Below are positions 8,825 through 19,352 of a stretch of 19,595 nt of DNA, in pieces. Positions within the stretch are counted from its first letter, which is position 1, and every line of letters starts with the position of its first letter. Source of the DNA: Symbiodinium natans (Eukaryota > Sar > Dinophyceae > Suessiales > Symbiodiniaceae); contig CAJNDS010001420.1 in NCBI GenBank assembly GCA_905221605.1, forward strand, positions 1 to 19,595, written 5' to 3'. Under the pieces are notes generated by a model, which did not search any database, was not told the DNA's origin, and saw only the letters and a program-made list of their open reading frames with translations. Made by a program: the position numbers and the translations under genes.

Positions 8825-9385
8825 CAGGGCCCACGCAGCTTCGTCTTGTCTTCCACATGAGAAGGCTCTACCCTAGACCCTAAACCCCTAAACCCTATTT
8901 TGGGCTCGGGAAAAAGTACATTTTTTAATGGGCCACAAGCAGGATTCCTGGTGGAAACAGTATTTCGTGCTTGAAAAACACTAACGCATGTACTTTTTTC
9001 CAAGGAATTGTGTCTTTCAATAGCACTAAACCCTAATCCTACCTCTGAACCCCTTCCATAGAATCCTCAAAAGTGTACTTTTTCCGGGGGGAATAGTATT
9101 TGGGAACCACCTAATAAACCCTAAACCCTAAACCCTAACCCCTAAACACTATTTTCAGGCCACTAAAAAGTTAACAACTTGTTTTGGGGTATGTACCTAA
9201 GCCCTAAACCCTAAACCCTAGACCCTAAATCCTAAACCTAAATCCTAAACTCTAAACCCCACTGGGCGACACATTTAGTAAAGTAGTAAACCCTAAACCA
9301 ACAAACCCCAGGACAATTGAGTATGACCACACCTAAACCCTAAACCTTAAACCTTAAACCTTTAACCCTAAACCCTAAACCCTTC
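8825..9385 (+). repeat. Monomer M16, 561 bp (= M6)
   Basis: This copy matches M6 at an offset of 5694 bp, including gattcctgg, aacgcatg and gtgtctttc. No difference was noticed. Confidence 0.93.
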
Positions 9386-9919
9386 CAGGGCCCACGCAGC
9401 TTCGTCTTGTCTTCCACATGAGAAGGCTCTACCCTAGACCCAAAATCCCTAAACCCTATTTTGGGCTCGGGAAAAAGTACATTTTTTAATCGGCCACAAG
9501 CAGGATTGCTGGTGGAAACAGTATTTCGTGCTTGAAAAACACTAATGCATGTACTTTTTTCCAAGGAATTGTGTCTTTCAATAGCACTAAACCCTAATCC
9601 TACCTCTGAACCCCTTCCATAGAATCCTCAAAAGTGTACTTTTTCCGGGGGGAATAGTATTTGGGAACCACCTAATAAACCCTAAACCCTCAACCCTGAC
9701 CCCTAAACACTATTTTCAGGCCACTAAAAAGTTAACAACTTGTTTTGGGGTATGTACCCTAAACCTAAATCCTAAACTCTAAACCCCACTGGGCGACACA
9801 TTTAGTAAAGTAGTAAACCCTAAGCCAACAAACCCCAGGACAATTGAGTATGACCTCACCTAAACCCTAAACCTTAAACCTTAAACCTTAAACCTTTAAC
9901 CCTAAACCCTAAACCCTTC
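9386..9919 (+). repeat. Monomer M17, 534 bp (= M7)
   Basis: This copy matches M7 at an offset of 5694 bp, including gacccaaaatccct, taatcggccac and ccctcaaccctgacccc. Confidence 0.93.
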
Positions 9920-10465
9920 CAGGGCCCACGCAGCTTCGTCTTGTCTTCCACATGAGAAGGCTCTACCCTAGACCCTAAACCCCTAAACCCTGTTCTGGGC
10001 TCGGGAAAAAGTGCATTTGTTAATGGACCACAAGCAGGATTGCCGGTGGAAACAGTATTTCGTGCTTGAAAAACACTAATGCATGTACTTTTTTCCAAGG
10101 AATTGTGTGTATCAATAGTACTAAACCCTAATCCTACCTCTGAACCCCTTCCATAGAATCCTCAAAAGTGTACTTTTTCCGGGGGGAATAGTATTTGGGA
10201 ACCACCTAATAAACCCTAAACCCTAACCCCTAAACACTATTTTCAGGCCACTAAAAAGTTAACAACTTGTTTTGGGGTATGAACCTAAACCCTAAACCCT
10301 AGACCCTAAACCCTAAACCTAAATCCTAAACTCTAAACCCCACTGGGCGACACATTTAGTAAAGTAGTAAACCCTAAACCAACAAACCCCAGGACAATTG
10401 AGTATGACCACACCTAAACCCTAAACCTTAAACCTTAAACCTTTAACCCTAAACCCTAACCCTAC
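9920..10465 (+). repeat. Monomer M18, 546 bp (= M8)
   Basis: This copy matches M8 at an offset of 5694 bp, including gattgccgg and ggtatgaacc. Position 10400 is G where M8 has C at 4706; the G is the consensus of the array. Confidence 0.93.
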
Positions 10466-11032
10466 CAGGGCCCACGCAGCTTCGTCTTGTCTTCCACATG
10501 AGAAGGCTCTACCCTAGACCCTAAACCCCTAAACCCTGTTTTGGGCTCTGGAAAAAGTACATTTTTTAATGGGCCACAAGCAGGATTGCTGGTGGAAACA
10601 GTATTTCGTGCTTGAAAAACACTAATACATGTACTTTTTTCCAAGGAATTGTGTGTATCAATAGTACTAAACCCTAATCCTAAATCCTCTGAATCCCTCC
10701 ATAAATCCCTCAAAAGTGTCTTTTTCCGGGGGTGAATGAGTATTTGGGAACGCACCTAATAAACCCTAAACCCTAAACCCTAACCCCTAAACACTATTTT
10801 CAGCCACTAAAGTTAACAACTTGTTTTGGGGTATGTACCTAAGCCCTAAACCCTAAACCCTAGACCCTAAACCCTAAACCTAAATCCTAAACTCTAAACC
10901 CCACTGCGACACATTTAGTAAAGTAGTAAACCCTAAACCAACAAACCCCAGGACAATTGAGTATGACCACACCTAAACCCTAAACCCTAAACCTTAAACC
11001 TTAAACCTTTAACCCTAAACCCTAAACCCTAC
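10466..11032 (+). repeat. Monomer M19, 567 bp, irregular in 10680-10815
   Basis: This is the partner of the degenerate M9. Here the first half is clean (gttttgggctctgg, aatacatg, gtgtgtatc), but 10680-10815 has its own indels: taaatcctctgaatccctccataaatccctc, gtgtctttttccgggggtgaatgag, ggaacgcacc, and cagccactaaagttaac with bases lost. The errors do not coincide with those of M9 over most of the length. Confidence 0.88.
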
Positions 11033-11575
11033 CAGGGCCCACGCAGCTTCGTCTTGTCTTCCACATGAGAAGGCTCTACCCTAGACCCTAAACCCCTAAA
11101 CCCTGTTTTGGCTCGGGAAAAAGTACAAGCAGGATTGCTGGTGGAAACAGTATTTCGTGCTTGAAAAACACTAATGCATGTACTTTTTTCCAAGGAATTG
11201 TGTGTATCAATAGTACTAAACCCCAATCCTACCTCTGAACCCCTTCCATAGAATCCTCAAAAGTGTACTTTTTCCGGGGGGAATAGTATTTGGGAACCAC
11301 CTAAAAAACCCTAAACCCTAAACCCTAACCCCTAAACACTATTTTCAGAACACTAAAAAGTTAACAACTTGTTTTGAGGTATATACCTAAACCCTAAACC
11401 CTATACCCTAAACCCTAAACCTAAATCCTAAACTCTAAACCCCACTGGGCGACACATTTAGTAAAGTAGTAAACCCTAAACCAACAAACCCCAGGACAAT
11501 TAAGTATGACCACACCTAAACCCTAAACCTTAAACCTTAAACCTTAAACCTTTAACCCTAAACCCTAAACCCTTC
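11033..11575 (+). repeat. Monomer M20, 543 bp (= M10)
   Basis: This copy matches M10 at an offset of 5689 bp, including the 17 bp spacer deletion, gaggtatatacc and caattaagtatg. Confidence 0.93.
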
Positions 11576-12288
11576 CAGGGCCCACGCAGCTTCGTCTTGT
11601 CTTCCACATGAGAAGGCTCTACCCTAGACCCTAAACCCCTAAACCCTGTTCTGGGCTCGGGAAAAAGTGCATTTTTTAATGGGCCACAAGCAGGATTGCT
11701 GGTGGAAACAGTATTTCGTGCTTGAAAAGCACTAATGCATGTACTTTTTTCCAAGGAATTGTGTGTATCATTTACAATATGAGCCGAGACCACCTACACT
11801 TCTGGGAATTCGTGGAGTCAGCCGGAGACTGACGCTACGTTCTGCACAAAATGGTCGGCGCAAGAGACTTCTGCTCCCAAAAGCACCAATTAAGAAATGA
11901 AGTGAAACATGAGCTGTGTATCAATAGTACTGAACCCTAATCCTACCTCTGAACCCCTTCCATAGAATCCTCAAAAGTGTACTTTTTCCGGGGGGAATAG
12001 TATTTGGGAACCACCTAATAAACCCTAAACCCTAAACCCTTACCCCTAAACACTATTTTCAGGCCACTAAAAAGTTAACAACTTGCTTTGGGGTATGTAC
12101 CTAAGCCCTAAACCCTAAACCCTAGACCCTAAACCCTAGACCTAAATCCTAAACTCTAAACCCGCTGGGCGACACATTTAGTAAAGTAGTAAACCCTAAA
12201 CCAACAAACCCCAGGACAATTGAGTATGACCACACCTAAACCCTAAACCTTAAACCTTAAACCTTTAACCCTAAACCCTAAACCCTTC
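11576..12288 (+). repeat. Monomer M21, 713 bp (= M11, with insertion)
   Basis: This copy matches M11 at an offset of 5689 bp, including the 144 bp insertion and its flanking variants. Confidence 0.93.
11771..11914. mobile_element. 144 bp insertion with 9 bp target-site duplication (copy 2)
   Basis: This reads identically to the insertion at 6082-6225 and sits at the same monomer position in M21, with the same tgtgtatca duplication at 11762-11770 and 11915-11923. The flanks also share private variants (gaaaagcactaatgc before, agtactgaaccc after, cccttacccc). It is therefore a copy carried along by the 5.69 kb tandem duplication, not a second independent insertion. Confidence 0.8.
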
Positions 12289-12841
12289 CAGGGCCCACGC
12301 AGCTTCGTCTTGTCTTCCACATGAGAAGGCTCTACCCTAGACCCTAAATCCCTAAACCCTATTTTGGGCTCGGGAAAAAGTACATTTTTTAATGGGCCAC
12401 AAGCAGGATTGCTGGTGGAAACAGTATTTCGTGCTTGAAAAACACTAATGCATGTACTTTTTTCCAAGGAATTGTGTCTTTCAATAGCACTAAACCCTAA
12501 TCCTACCTCTGAACCCCTTCCATAGAATCCTCAAAAGTGTACTTTTTCCGGGGGGAATAGTATTTGGGAACCACCTAATAAACCCTAAACCCTAAACCCT
12601 AACCCCTAAACACTATTTTCAGGCCACTAAAAAGTTAACAACTTGTTTTGGGGTATGTACCTAAACCATAAACCCTAGACCCTAAATCCTAAACCTAAAT
12701 CCTAAACTCTAAACCCGCTGGGCGACACATTTAGTAAAGTAGTAAACCCTAAACCAACAAACCCCAGGACAATTGAGTATGACCACACCTAAACCCTAAA
12801 CCTTAGACCTTAAACCTTTAACCCTAAACCCTAAACCCTTC
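12289..12841 (+). repeat. Monomer M22, 553 bp (~ M12)
   Basis: It matches M12 up to 12805. At 12806 it reads ccttagacctt where M12 has ccttaaacctt, and it has two fewer CCTTAAA units. This is the left edge of the patch that differs between copies A and B. Confidence 0.93.
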
Positions 12842-13393
12842 CAGGGCCCACGCAGCTTCGTCTTGTCTTCCACATGAGAAGGCTCTACCCTAGACCCTAA
12901 ACCCCTAAACCCTGCTTTGGGCTCGGGAAAAGTACATTTTTTAATGGGCCACAAGCAGGATTGCTGGTGGAAACAGTATTTCGTGCTTGAAAAACACTAA
13001 TGCATGTACTTTTTTCCAAGGAATTGTGTGTATCAATAGTACTAAACCCTAATCCTACCTCTGAGCCCCTTCCATAGAATCCTCAAAAGTGTACTTTTTC
13101 CGGGGGGAATAGTATTTGGGAACCACCTAATAAACCCTAAACCCTAAACCCTAACCCCTAAACACTATTTTCAGGCCACTAAAAAGTTAACAACTTGTTT
13201 TGGGGTATGTACCTAAGCCCTAAACCCTAAACCCTAGACCCTAAACCTAAATCCTAAACTCTAAACCCCACTGCGACACATTTAGTAAAGTAGTAAACCC
13301 TAAACCAACAAACCCCAGGACAATTGAGTATGACCACACCTAAACCCTAAACCTTAAACCTTAAACCTTTAACCCTAAACCCTAAACCCCTAC
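12842..13393 (+). repeat. Monomer M23, 552 bp (patch monomer)
   Basis: Variants are ccttccaggg at the anchor, gctttgggctcgggaaaagtac (one A short), intact 17 bp spacer and ctgagcccc (G at 13065). It is unlike M13 until 13100 and identical in type after it. Confidence 0.93.
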
Positions 13394-13958
13394 CAGGGCC
13401 CACGCAGCTTCGTCTTGTCTTCCACATGAGAAGGCTCTACCCCAGACCCTAAACCCCTAAACCCTGTTTTGGCTCGGGAAAAAGTACAAGCAGGATTGCT
13501 GGTGGAAACAGTATTTCGTGCTTGAAACACACTAACGCATGTACTTTTTTCCAAGCAATTGTGTGTATCAATAGTACTAAACCCTAATCCTACCTCTGAA
13601 CCCCTTCCAGAGAATCCTCAAAAGTGTACTTTTTCCGGGGGGGAATAGTATTTGGGAACCACCTAATAAACCCTAAACCCTAAACCCTAACCCCTAAACA
13701 CTATTTTCAGGCCACTAAACAGATAAAAACTTGTTTTGGGGTATGTACCTAAACCCTAAACCCTAGACCCTAAACCCTAAACCTAAATCCTAAACACTAA
13801 ACCCCACTGGGCGACACATTTAGTAAAGTAGTAAACCCTAAGCCAACAAACCCCAGGACAATTGAGTATGACCTCACCTAAACCCTAAACCTTAAGCCTT
13901 AAACCTTAAACCTTAAACCTTAAACCTTTAACCCTAAACCCTAAACCCTAAACCCTAC
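13394..13958 (+). repeat. Monomer M24, 565 bp (= M14 subtype)
   Basis: It carries the full M14 marker set (ctaccccagacc, gaaacacac, ccagagaatcc, seven G, aaacagataaaaac) at an offset of 5693 bp. Confidence 0.93.
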
Positions 13959-14510
13959 CAGGGCCCACGCAGCTTCGTCTTGTCTTCCACATGAGAAGGC
14001 TCTACCCTAGACCCCAAACCCCTAAACCCTGTTTTGGCTCGGGAAAAAGTACATTTTTTAATGGGCCACAAGCAGGATTGCTGGTGGAAACAGTATTTCG
14101 TGCTTGAAAAACACTAATGCATGTACTTTTTTCCAAGCAATTGTGTGTATCAATAGTACTAAACCCTAATCCTACCTCTGAACCCCTTCCATAGAATCCT
14201 CAAAAGTGTACTTTTTCCGGGGGGAATAGTATTTGGGAGCCACCTAATAAACCCTAAACCCTAAACCCTAACCCCTAAACACTTTTTTCAGGCCACTAAA
14301 AAGTTAACAACTTGTTTTGGGGTATGTACCTAAACCCTAAACCCTAGACCCTAAACCCTAAACCTAAATCCTAAACTCTAAACCCCACTGGGCGACACAT
14401 TTAGTAAAGTAGTAAACCCTAAACCAACAAACCCCAAGACAATTGAGTATGACCACACCTAAACCCTAAACCTTAAACCTTAAACCTTTAACCCTAAACC
14501 CTAACCCTAC
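13959..14510 (+). repeat. Monomer M25, 552 bp
   Basis: The first part equals M15 (gaccccaaacccc). From 14231 it differs: agtatttgggagccacc, aaacacttttttcagg, ccccaagac. It is closest to M28. Confidence 0.93.
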
Positions 14511-15062
14511 CAGGGCCCACGCAGCTTCGTCTTGTCTTCCACATGAGAAGGCTCTACCCTAGACCCTAAACCCCTAAACCCTGTTTTGGCTCGGGAAAAA
14601 GTACATTTTTTAATGGGCCACAAGCAGGATTGCTGGTGGAAACAGTATTTCGTGTTTGAAAAACACTAATACATGCACTTTTTTCCAAGGAATTGTGTCT
14701 TTCAATAGCACTAAACCCTAATCCTACCTCTGAACCCCTTCCATAGAATCCTCAAAAGTGTACTTTTTCCGGGGGGAATAGTATTTGGGAACCACCTAAT
14801 AAACCCTAAACCCTAAACCCTAACCCCTAAACACTATTTTCAGGCCACTAAAAAGTTAACAACTTGTTTTGGGGTATGTACCTAAGCCCTAAACCCTAAA
14901 CCCTAGACCCTAAACCTAAATCCTAAACTCTAAACCCCACTGCGACACATTTAGTAAAGTAGTAAACCCTAAACCAACAAACCCCAGGACAATTGAGTAT
15001 GACCACACCTAAACCCTAAACCTTAAACCTTAAACCTTTAACCCTAAACCCTAAACCCCTAC
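14511..15062 (+). repeat. Monomer M26, 552 bp
   Basis: Variants are cgtgtttgaaaaacactaatacatgcac, gtgtctttcaatagcac and cactgcgacac. It is a mosaic: the first half is like M2/M35 and the second half like M23. Confidence 0.92.
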
Positions 15063-15900
15063 CAGGGCCCACGCAGCTTCGTCTTGTCTTCCACATGAGA
15101 AGGCTCTACCCCAGACCCTAAACCCCTAAACCCTGTTTTGGCTCGGGAAAAAGTACAAGCAGGATTGCTGGTGGAAACAGTATTTCGTGCTTGAAACACA
15201 CTAACGCATGTACTTTTTTCCAAGCAATTGTGTGTATCAATAGTACTAAACCCTAATCCTACCTCTGAACCCCTTCCAGAGAATCCTCAAAAGTGTACTT
15301 TTTCCGGGGGGGAATAGTATTTGGGAACCACCTAATAAACCCTAAACCCTAAACCCTAACCCCTAAACACTATTTTCAGGCCACTAAACAGATAAAAACT
15401 TGTTTTGGGGTATGTACCTAAACCCTAAACCCTAGACCCTAAACCCTAAACCTAAATCCTAAACACTAAACCCCACTGGGCGACACATTTAGTAAAGTAG
15501 TAAACCCTAAGCCAACAAACCCCAGGACAATTGAGTATGACCTCACCTAAACCCTAAACCTTAAGCCTTAAACCTTAAACCTTAAACCTTAAACCTTTAA
15601 CCCTAAACCCTAAACCCTAAACCCTACCAGGGCCCACGCAGCTTCGTCTTGTCTTCCACATGAGAAGGCTCTACCCTAGACCCCAAACCCCTAAACCCTG
15701 TTTTGGCTCGGGAAAAAGTACATTTTTTAATGGGCCACAAGCAGGATTGCTGGTGGAAACAGTATTTCGTGCTTGAAAAACACTAATGCATGTACTTTTT
15801 TCCAAGCAATTGTGTGTATCAATAGTACTAAACCCTAATCCTACCTCTGAACCCCTTCCATAGAATCCTCAAAAGTGTACTTTTTCCGGGGGGAATAGTA
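14735..15900 (+). repeat. Third copy of the M14-M15 module
   Basis: The two-monomer module seen at 7407-8537 (copy A) and 13100-14230 (copy B) recurs here, 1669 bp downstream of the copy B version. Shared private markers are ctaccccagacc, gaaacacactaacgcatg, ccttccagagaatcc, a seven-G run, actaaacagataaaaacttg, aaacactaaacc, gacctcacc and cttaagcctt. The match to copy B starts after the single-base difference at 13065 (g) versus 14734 (a), and continues to about 15924, where this copy has one CCCTAAA fewer. It is closer to copy B than to copy A, because both B and this copy have gggagccacc and aaacacttttttcagg. Together with M26 it makes a three-monomer step (M24-M26, then M27-M29). Confidence 0.85.
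15063..15627 (+). repeat. Monomer M27, 565 bp (= M14/M24 subtype)
   Basis: This is the third copy of the marked subtype, 1669 bp after M24, with all markers kept. Confidence 0.93.
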
Positions 15901-16187
15901 TTTGGGAGCCACCTAATAAACCCTAAACCCTAACCCCTAAACACTTTTTTCAGGCCACTAAAAAGTTAACAACTTGTTTTGGGGTATGTACCTAAACCCT
16001 AAACCCTAGACCCTAAACCCTAAACCTAAATCCTAAACTCTAAACCCCACTGGACGACACATTTAGTAAAGTAGTAAACCCTAAACCAACAAACCCCAGG
16101 ACAATTGAGTATGACCACACCTAAACCCTAAACCTTAAACCTTAAACCTTAAACCTTAAACCTTTAACCCTAAACCCTAAACCCTAC
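15628..16187 (+). repeat. Monomer M28, 560 bp
   Basis: It resembles M25 (gaccccaaacccc, gggagccacc, aaacacttttttcagg) but has one CCCTAAA fewer in T3, actggacgacac, and four CCTTAAA units in T1. Confidence 0.93.
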
Positions 16188-16719
16188 CAGGGCACACGCA
16201 GCTTCGTCTTGTCTTCCACAAAACCCTGTTTTGGCTCGGGAAAAAGTGCATTTTTTAATGGGCCACAAGCAGGATTGCTGGTGGAAATAGTATTTCGTGC
16301 TTGAAAAACACTAATGCATGTACTTTTTCCAAGGAATTGTGTGTATCAATAGTACTAAACCCTAATCCTACCTCTGAACCCCTTCCATAGAATCCTCAAA
16401 AGTACTTTTTCCGGGGGGAATAGTATTTGGGAACCACCTAATAAACCCTAAACCCTAAACCCTAACCCCTAAACACTATTTTCAGGCCACTAAACAGTTA
16501 ACAACTTGTTTTGGGGTATGTACCTAAACCCTAAACCCTAAACCCTAAACCCTAAACCTAAATCCTAAACTCTAAACCCCACTGGGCGACACATTTAGTA
16601 AAGTAGTAAACCCTAAACCAACAAACCCCAGGACAATTGAGTATGACCACACCTAAACCCTAAACCTTAAACCTTAAACCTTAAACCTTAAACCTTTAAC
16701 CCTAAACCCTAAACCCTAC
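16188..16719 (+). repeat. Monomer M29, 532 bp, 32 bp anchor-side deletion
   Basis: The anchor reads cagggcacacg. A 32 bp deletion joins cttccaca to aaaccctg, removing tgagaaggctctaccctaga and part of T2. Other variants are gtgcatttttt, gaaatagtatttcg, tactttttccaagg (five T), caaaagtactttttcc (loss of tg) and actaaacagttaac. T4 holds four perfect CCCTAAA in a row, the longest perfect run seen. Confidence 0.93.
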
Positions 16720-17191
16720 CAGGGCACACGCAGCTTCGTCTTGTCTTCCACAAAACCCTGTTTTGGCTCGGGAAAAAGTACATTTTTTAATGGGCCACAA
16801 GCAGGATTGCTGGTGGAAACAGTATTTCGTGCTTGAAAAACACTAACGCATGTACTTTTTTCCAAGCAATTGTGTGTATCAATAGTACTAAACCCTAATC
16901 CTACCTCTGAACCCCTTCCATAGAATCCTCAAAAGTGTACTTTTTCCGGGGGGAATAGTATTTGGGAACCACCTAATAAACCCTAAACCCTAACCCCTAA
17001 ACACTATTTTCAGGCCACTAAAAAGTTAACAACTTGTTTTGGGGTATGTACCTAAACTCTAAACCCCACTGGGCGACACATTTAGTAAAGTAGTAAACCC
17101 TAAACCAACAAACCCCAGGACAATTGAGTATGACCACACCTAAACCCTAAACCTTAAACCTTAAACCTTTAACCCTAAACCGTAACCCTAC
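16720..17191 (+). repeat. Monomer M30, 472 bp, shortest complete copy
   Basis: It shares the cagggcacacg anchor and 32 bp deletion with M29. T3 is reduced by one heptamer and T4 is collapsed to gtacctaaactctaaacccc, which together explain the short length. The second half is like M0 and M33. Confidence 0.93.
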
Positions 17192-17742
17192 CAGGGCCCA
17201 CGCAGCTTCGTCTTGTCTTCCACATGAGAAGGCTCTACCCTAGACCCTAAACCCCTAAACCCTGTTTTCGGCTCTGGAAAAAGTACATTTTTTAATGGGC
17301 CACAAGCAGGATTGCTGGTGGAAACAGTATTTCGTGCTTGAAAAACACTAATACACGTACTTTTTTCCAAGGAATTGTGTGTTTCAATAGCACTAAACCC
17401 GAATCCTACCTCTGAACCCCTTCCATAGAATCCTCAAAAGTGTACTTTTTCCGGGGGGAATAGTATTTTGGAACCACCTAATAAACCTTAAACCCTAAAC
17501 CCTAACCCCTAAACACTATTTTCAGGCCACTAAAAAGTTAACTACTTGTTTTGGGGTATGTACCTAAGCCCTAAACCCTAAACCCTAGACCCTAAACCTA
17601 AATCCTAAACTCTAAACCCCACTGCGACACATTTAGTAAAGTAGTAAACCCTAAACCAACAAACCCCAGGACAATTGAGTATGACCACACCTAAACCCTA
17701 AACCTTAAACCTTAAACCTTTAACCCTAAACCGTAACCCTAC
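17192..17742 (+). repeat. Monomer M31, 551 bp (= M1)
   Basis: It carries every M1 marker (gttttcggctctgg, aatacacg, aaacccgaatcc, ttaactacttg) at an offset of 16812 bp from M1 and is followed directly by an equal copy, M32. Confidence 0.93.
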
Positions 17743-18294
17743 CAGGGCCCACGCAGCTTCGTCTTGTCTTCCACATGAGAAGGCTCTACCCTAGACCCTA
17801 AACCCCTAAACCCTGTTTTCGGCTCTGGAAAAAGTACATTTTTTAATGGGCCACAAGCAGGATTGCTGGTGGAAACAGTATTTCGTGCTTGAAAAACACT
17901 AATACACGTACTTTTTTCCAAGGAATTGTGTGTTTCAATAGCACTAAACCCGAATCCTACCTCTGAACCCCTTCCATAGAATCCTCAAAAGTGTACTTTT
18001 TCCGGGGGGAATAGTATTTTGGAACCACCTAATAAACCTTAAACCCTAAACCCTAACCCCTAAACACTATTTTCAGGCCACTAAAAAGTTAACTACTTGT
18101 TTTGGGGTATGTACCTAAGCCCTAAACCCTAAACCCTAGACCCTAAACCTAAATCCTAAACTCTAAACCCCACTGCGACACATTTAGTAAAGTAGTAAAC
18201 CCTAAACCAACAAACCCCAGGACAATTGAGTATGACCACACCTAAACCCTAAACCTTAAACCTTAAACCTTTAACCCTAAACCCTAAACCCTAC
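17743..18294 (+). repeat. Monomer M32, 552 bp (tandem copy of M31)
   Basis: It matches M31 at an offset of 551 bp to the end of T1, where it reads ccctaaaccctaaaccctacc instead of ccctaaaccgtaaccctacc. The pair is a single-monomer tandem duplication. Confidence 0.93.
17827..17919. repeat. Inverted A/T-run pair with GTAC core inside the monomer spacer (model: M32)
   Basis: ggaaaaagtac (17827-17837) is the reverse complement of the core of gtacttttttcc (17908-17919), 93 bp outer to outer. A third element, gtactttttcc (17993-18003), lies in the same orientation as the second. The three elements are kept at the same places in nearly all monomers; the 17 bp deletion monomers keep the arms but shorten the interval. 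The arrangement could be the relic of a small inverted-repeat element captured when the monomer formed, a hairpin, or a protein-binding pair. No target duplication is visible around it. Confidence 0.5.
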
Positions 18295-18798
18295 CAGGGC
18301 CCACGCAGCTTCGTCTTGTCTTCCACATGAGAAGGCTCTACCCTAGACCCTAAACCCCTAAACCCTGTTTTGGCTCGGGAAAAAGTACATTTTTTAATGG
18401 GCCACAAGCAGGATTGCTGGTGGAAACAGTATTTCGTGCTTGAAAAACACTAACGCATGTACTTTTTTCTAAGCAATTGTGTGTATCAATAGTACTAAAC
18501 CCTAATCCTACCTCTGAACCCCTTCCATAGAATCCTCAAAAGTGTACTTTTTCCGGGGGGAATAGTATTTGGGAACCACCTAATAAACCCTAAACCCTAA
18601 CCCCTAAACACTATTTTCAGGCCACTAAAAAGTTAACAACTTGTTTTGGGGTATGTACCTAAACTCTAAACCCCACTGGGCGACACATTTAGTAAAGTAG
18701 TAAACCCTAAACCAACAAACCCCAGGACAATTGAGTATGACCACACCTAAACCCTAAACCTTAAACCTTAAACCTTTAACCCTAAACCCTAACCCTAC
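18295..18798 (+). repeat. Monomer M33, 504 bp
   Basis: It is short because T3 has one heptamer fewer and T4 is collapsed (gtacctaaactctaaacccc at 18655-18674), as in M0 and M30. It has aacgcatgtacttttttctaagc. Confidence 0.93.
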
Positions 18799-19352
18799 CA
18801 GGGCCCACGCAGCTTCGTCTTGTCTTCCACATGAGAAGGCTCTACCCTAGACCCTAAACCCCTAAACCCTGTTTTGGGCTCGGGAAAAAGTACATGTTTT
18901 AATGGGCCACAAGCAGGATTGCTGGTGGAAACAGTATTTCGTGCTTGAAAAACACTAATGCATGTACTTTTTTCCAAGCAATTGTGTGTTTCAAATAGTA
19001 CTAAACCCTTATCCTACCTCTGAACCCCTTCCATAGGATCCTCAAAAGTGTACTTTTTCCGGGGGGAATAGTATTTGGGAACCACCTAATAAACCCTAAA
19101 CCCTAAACCCTAACCCCTAAACACTATTTTCAGGCCACTAAAAAGTTAACAACTTGTTTTGGGGTATGTACCTAAACCCTAAACCCTAGACCCTAAACCC
19201 TAAACCTAAATCCTAAACTCTAAACCCCACTGGGCGACACATTTAGTAAAGTAGTAAACCCTAAACCAACAAACCCCAGGACAATTGAGTATGACCACAC
19301 CTAAACCCTAAACCTTAAACCTTAAACCTTTAACCCTAAACCCTAACCCTAC
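18799..19352 (+). repeat. Monomer M34, 554 bp
   Basis: Private variants are acatgttttaatggg, gtgtttcaaatagtac, aaacccttatcc and ccataggatcc. Confidence 0.93.

Larger units (their letters stand above)
8471..14163 (+). repeat. Higher-order repeat copy B, ten monomers, ~5693 bp
   Basis: This is the second tandem copy of the ten-monomer unit. It corresponds monomer by monomer to copy A (M16=M6, M17=M7, M18=M8, M19~M9, M20=M10, M21=M11, M22=M12 in most of its length, M24=M14, first part of M25=M15). Identity continues to about 14230, where copy A has agtctttggg (8535) and this copy has agtatttggg (14228). Differences I saw inside are one base (4706 C versus 10400 G), the error-like stretch in M19 compared with M9, and the patch 12806-13099. 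The rest reads the same by eye. This implies a recent duplication by unequal exchange, or an assembly duplication, since I cannot see read depth. Confidence 0.88.

Noticed and set aside
16522-16579. The chromosome terminus itself
   Set aside because: The longest perfect CCCTAAA run I see is four heptamers, surrounded by variants and spacer. A terminal telomere would be a long, nearly pure run.
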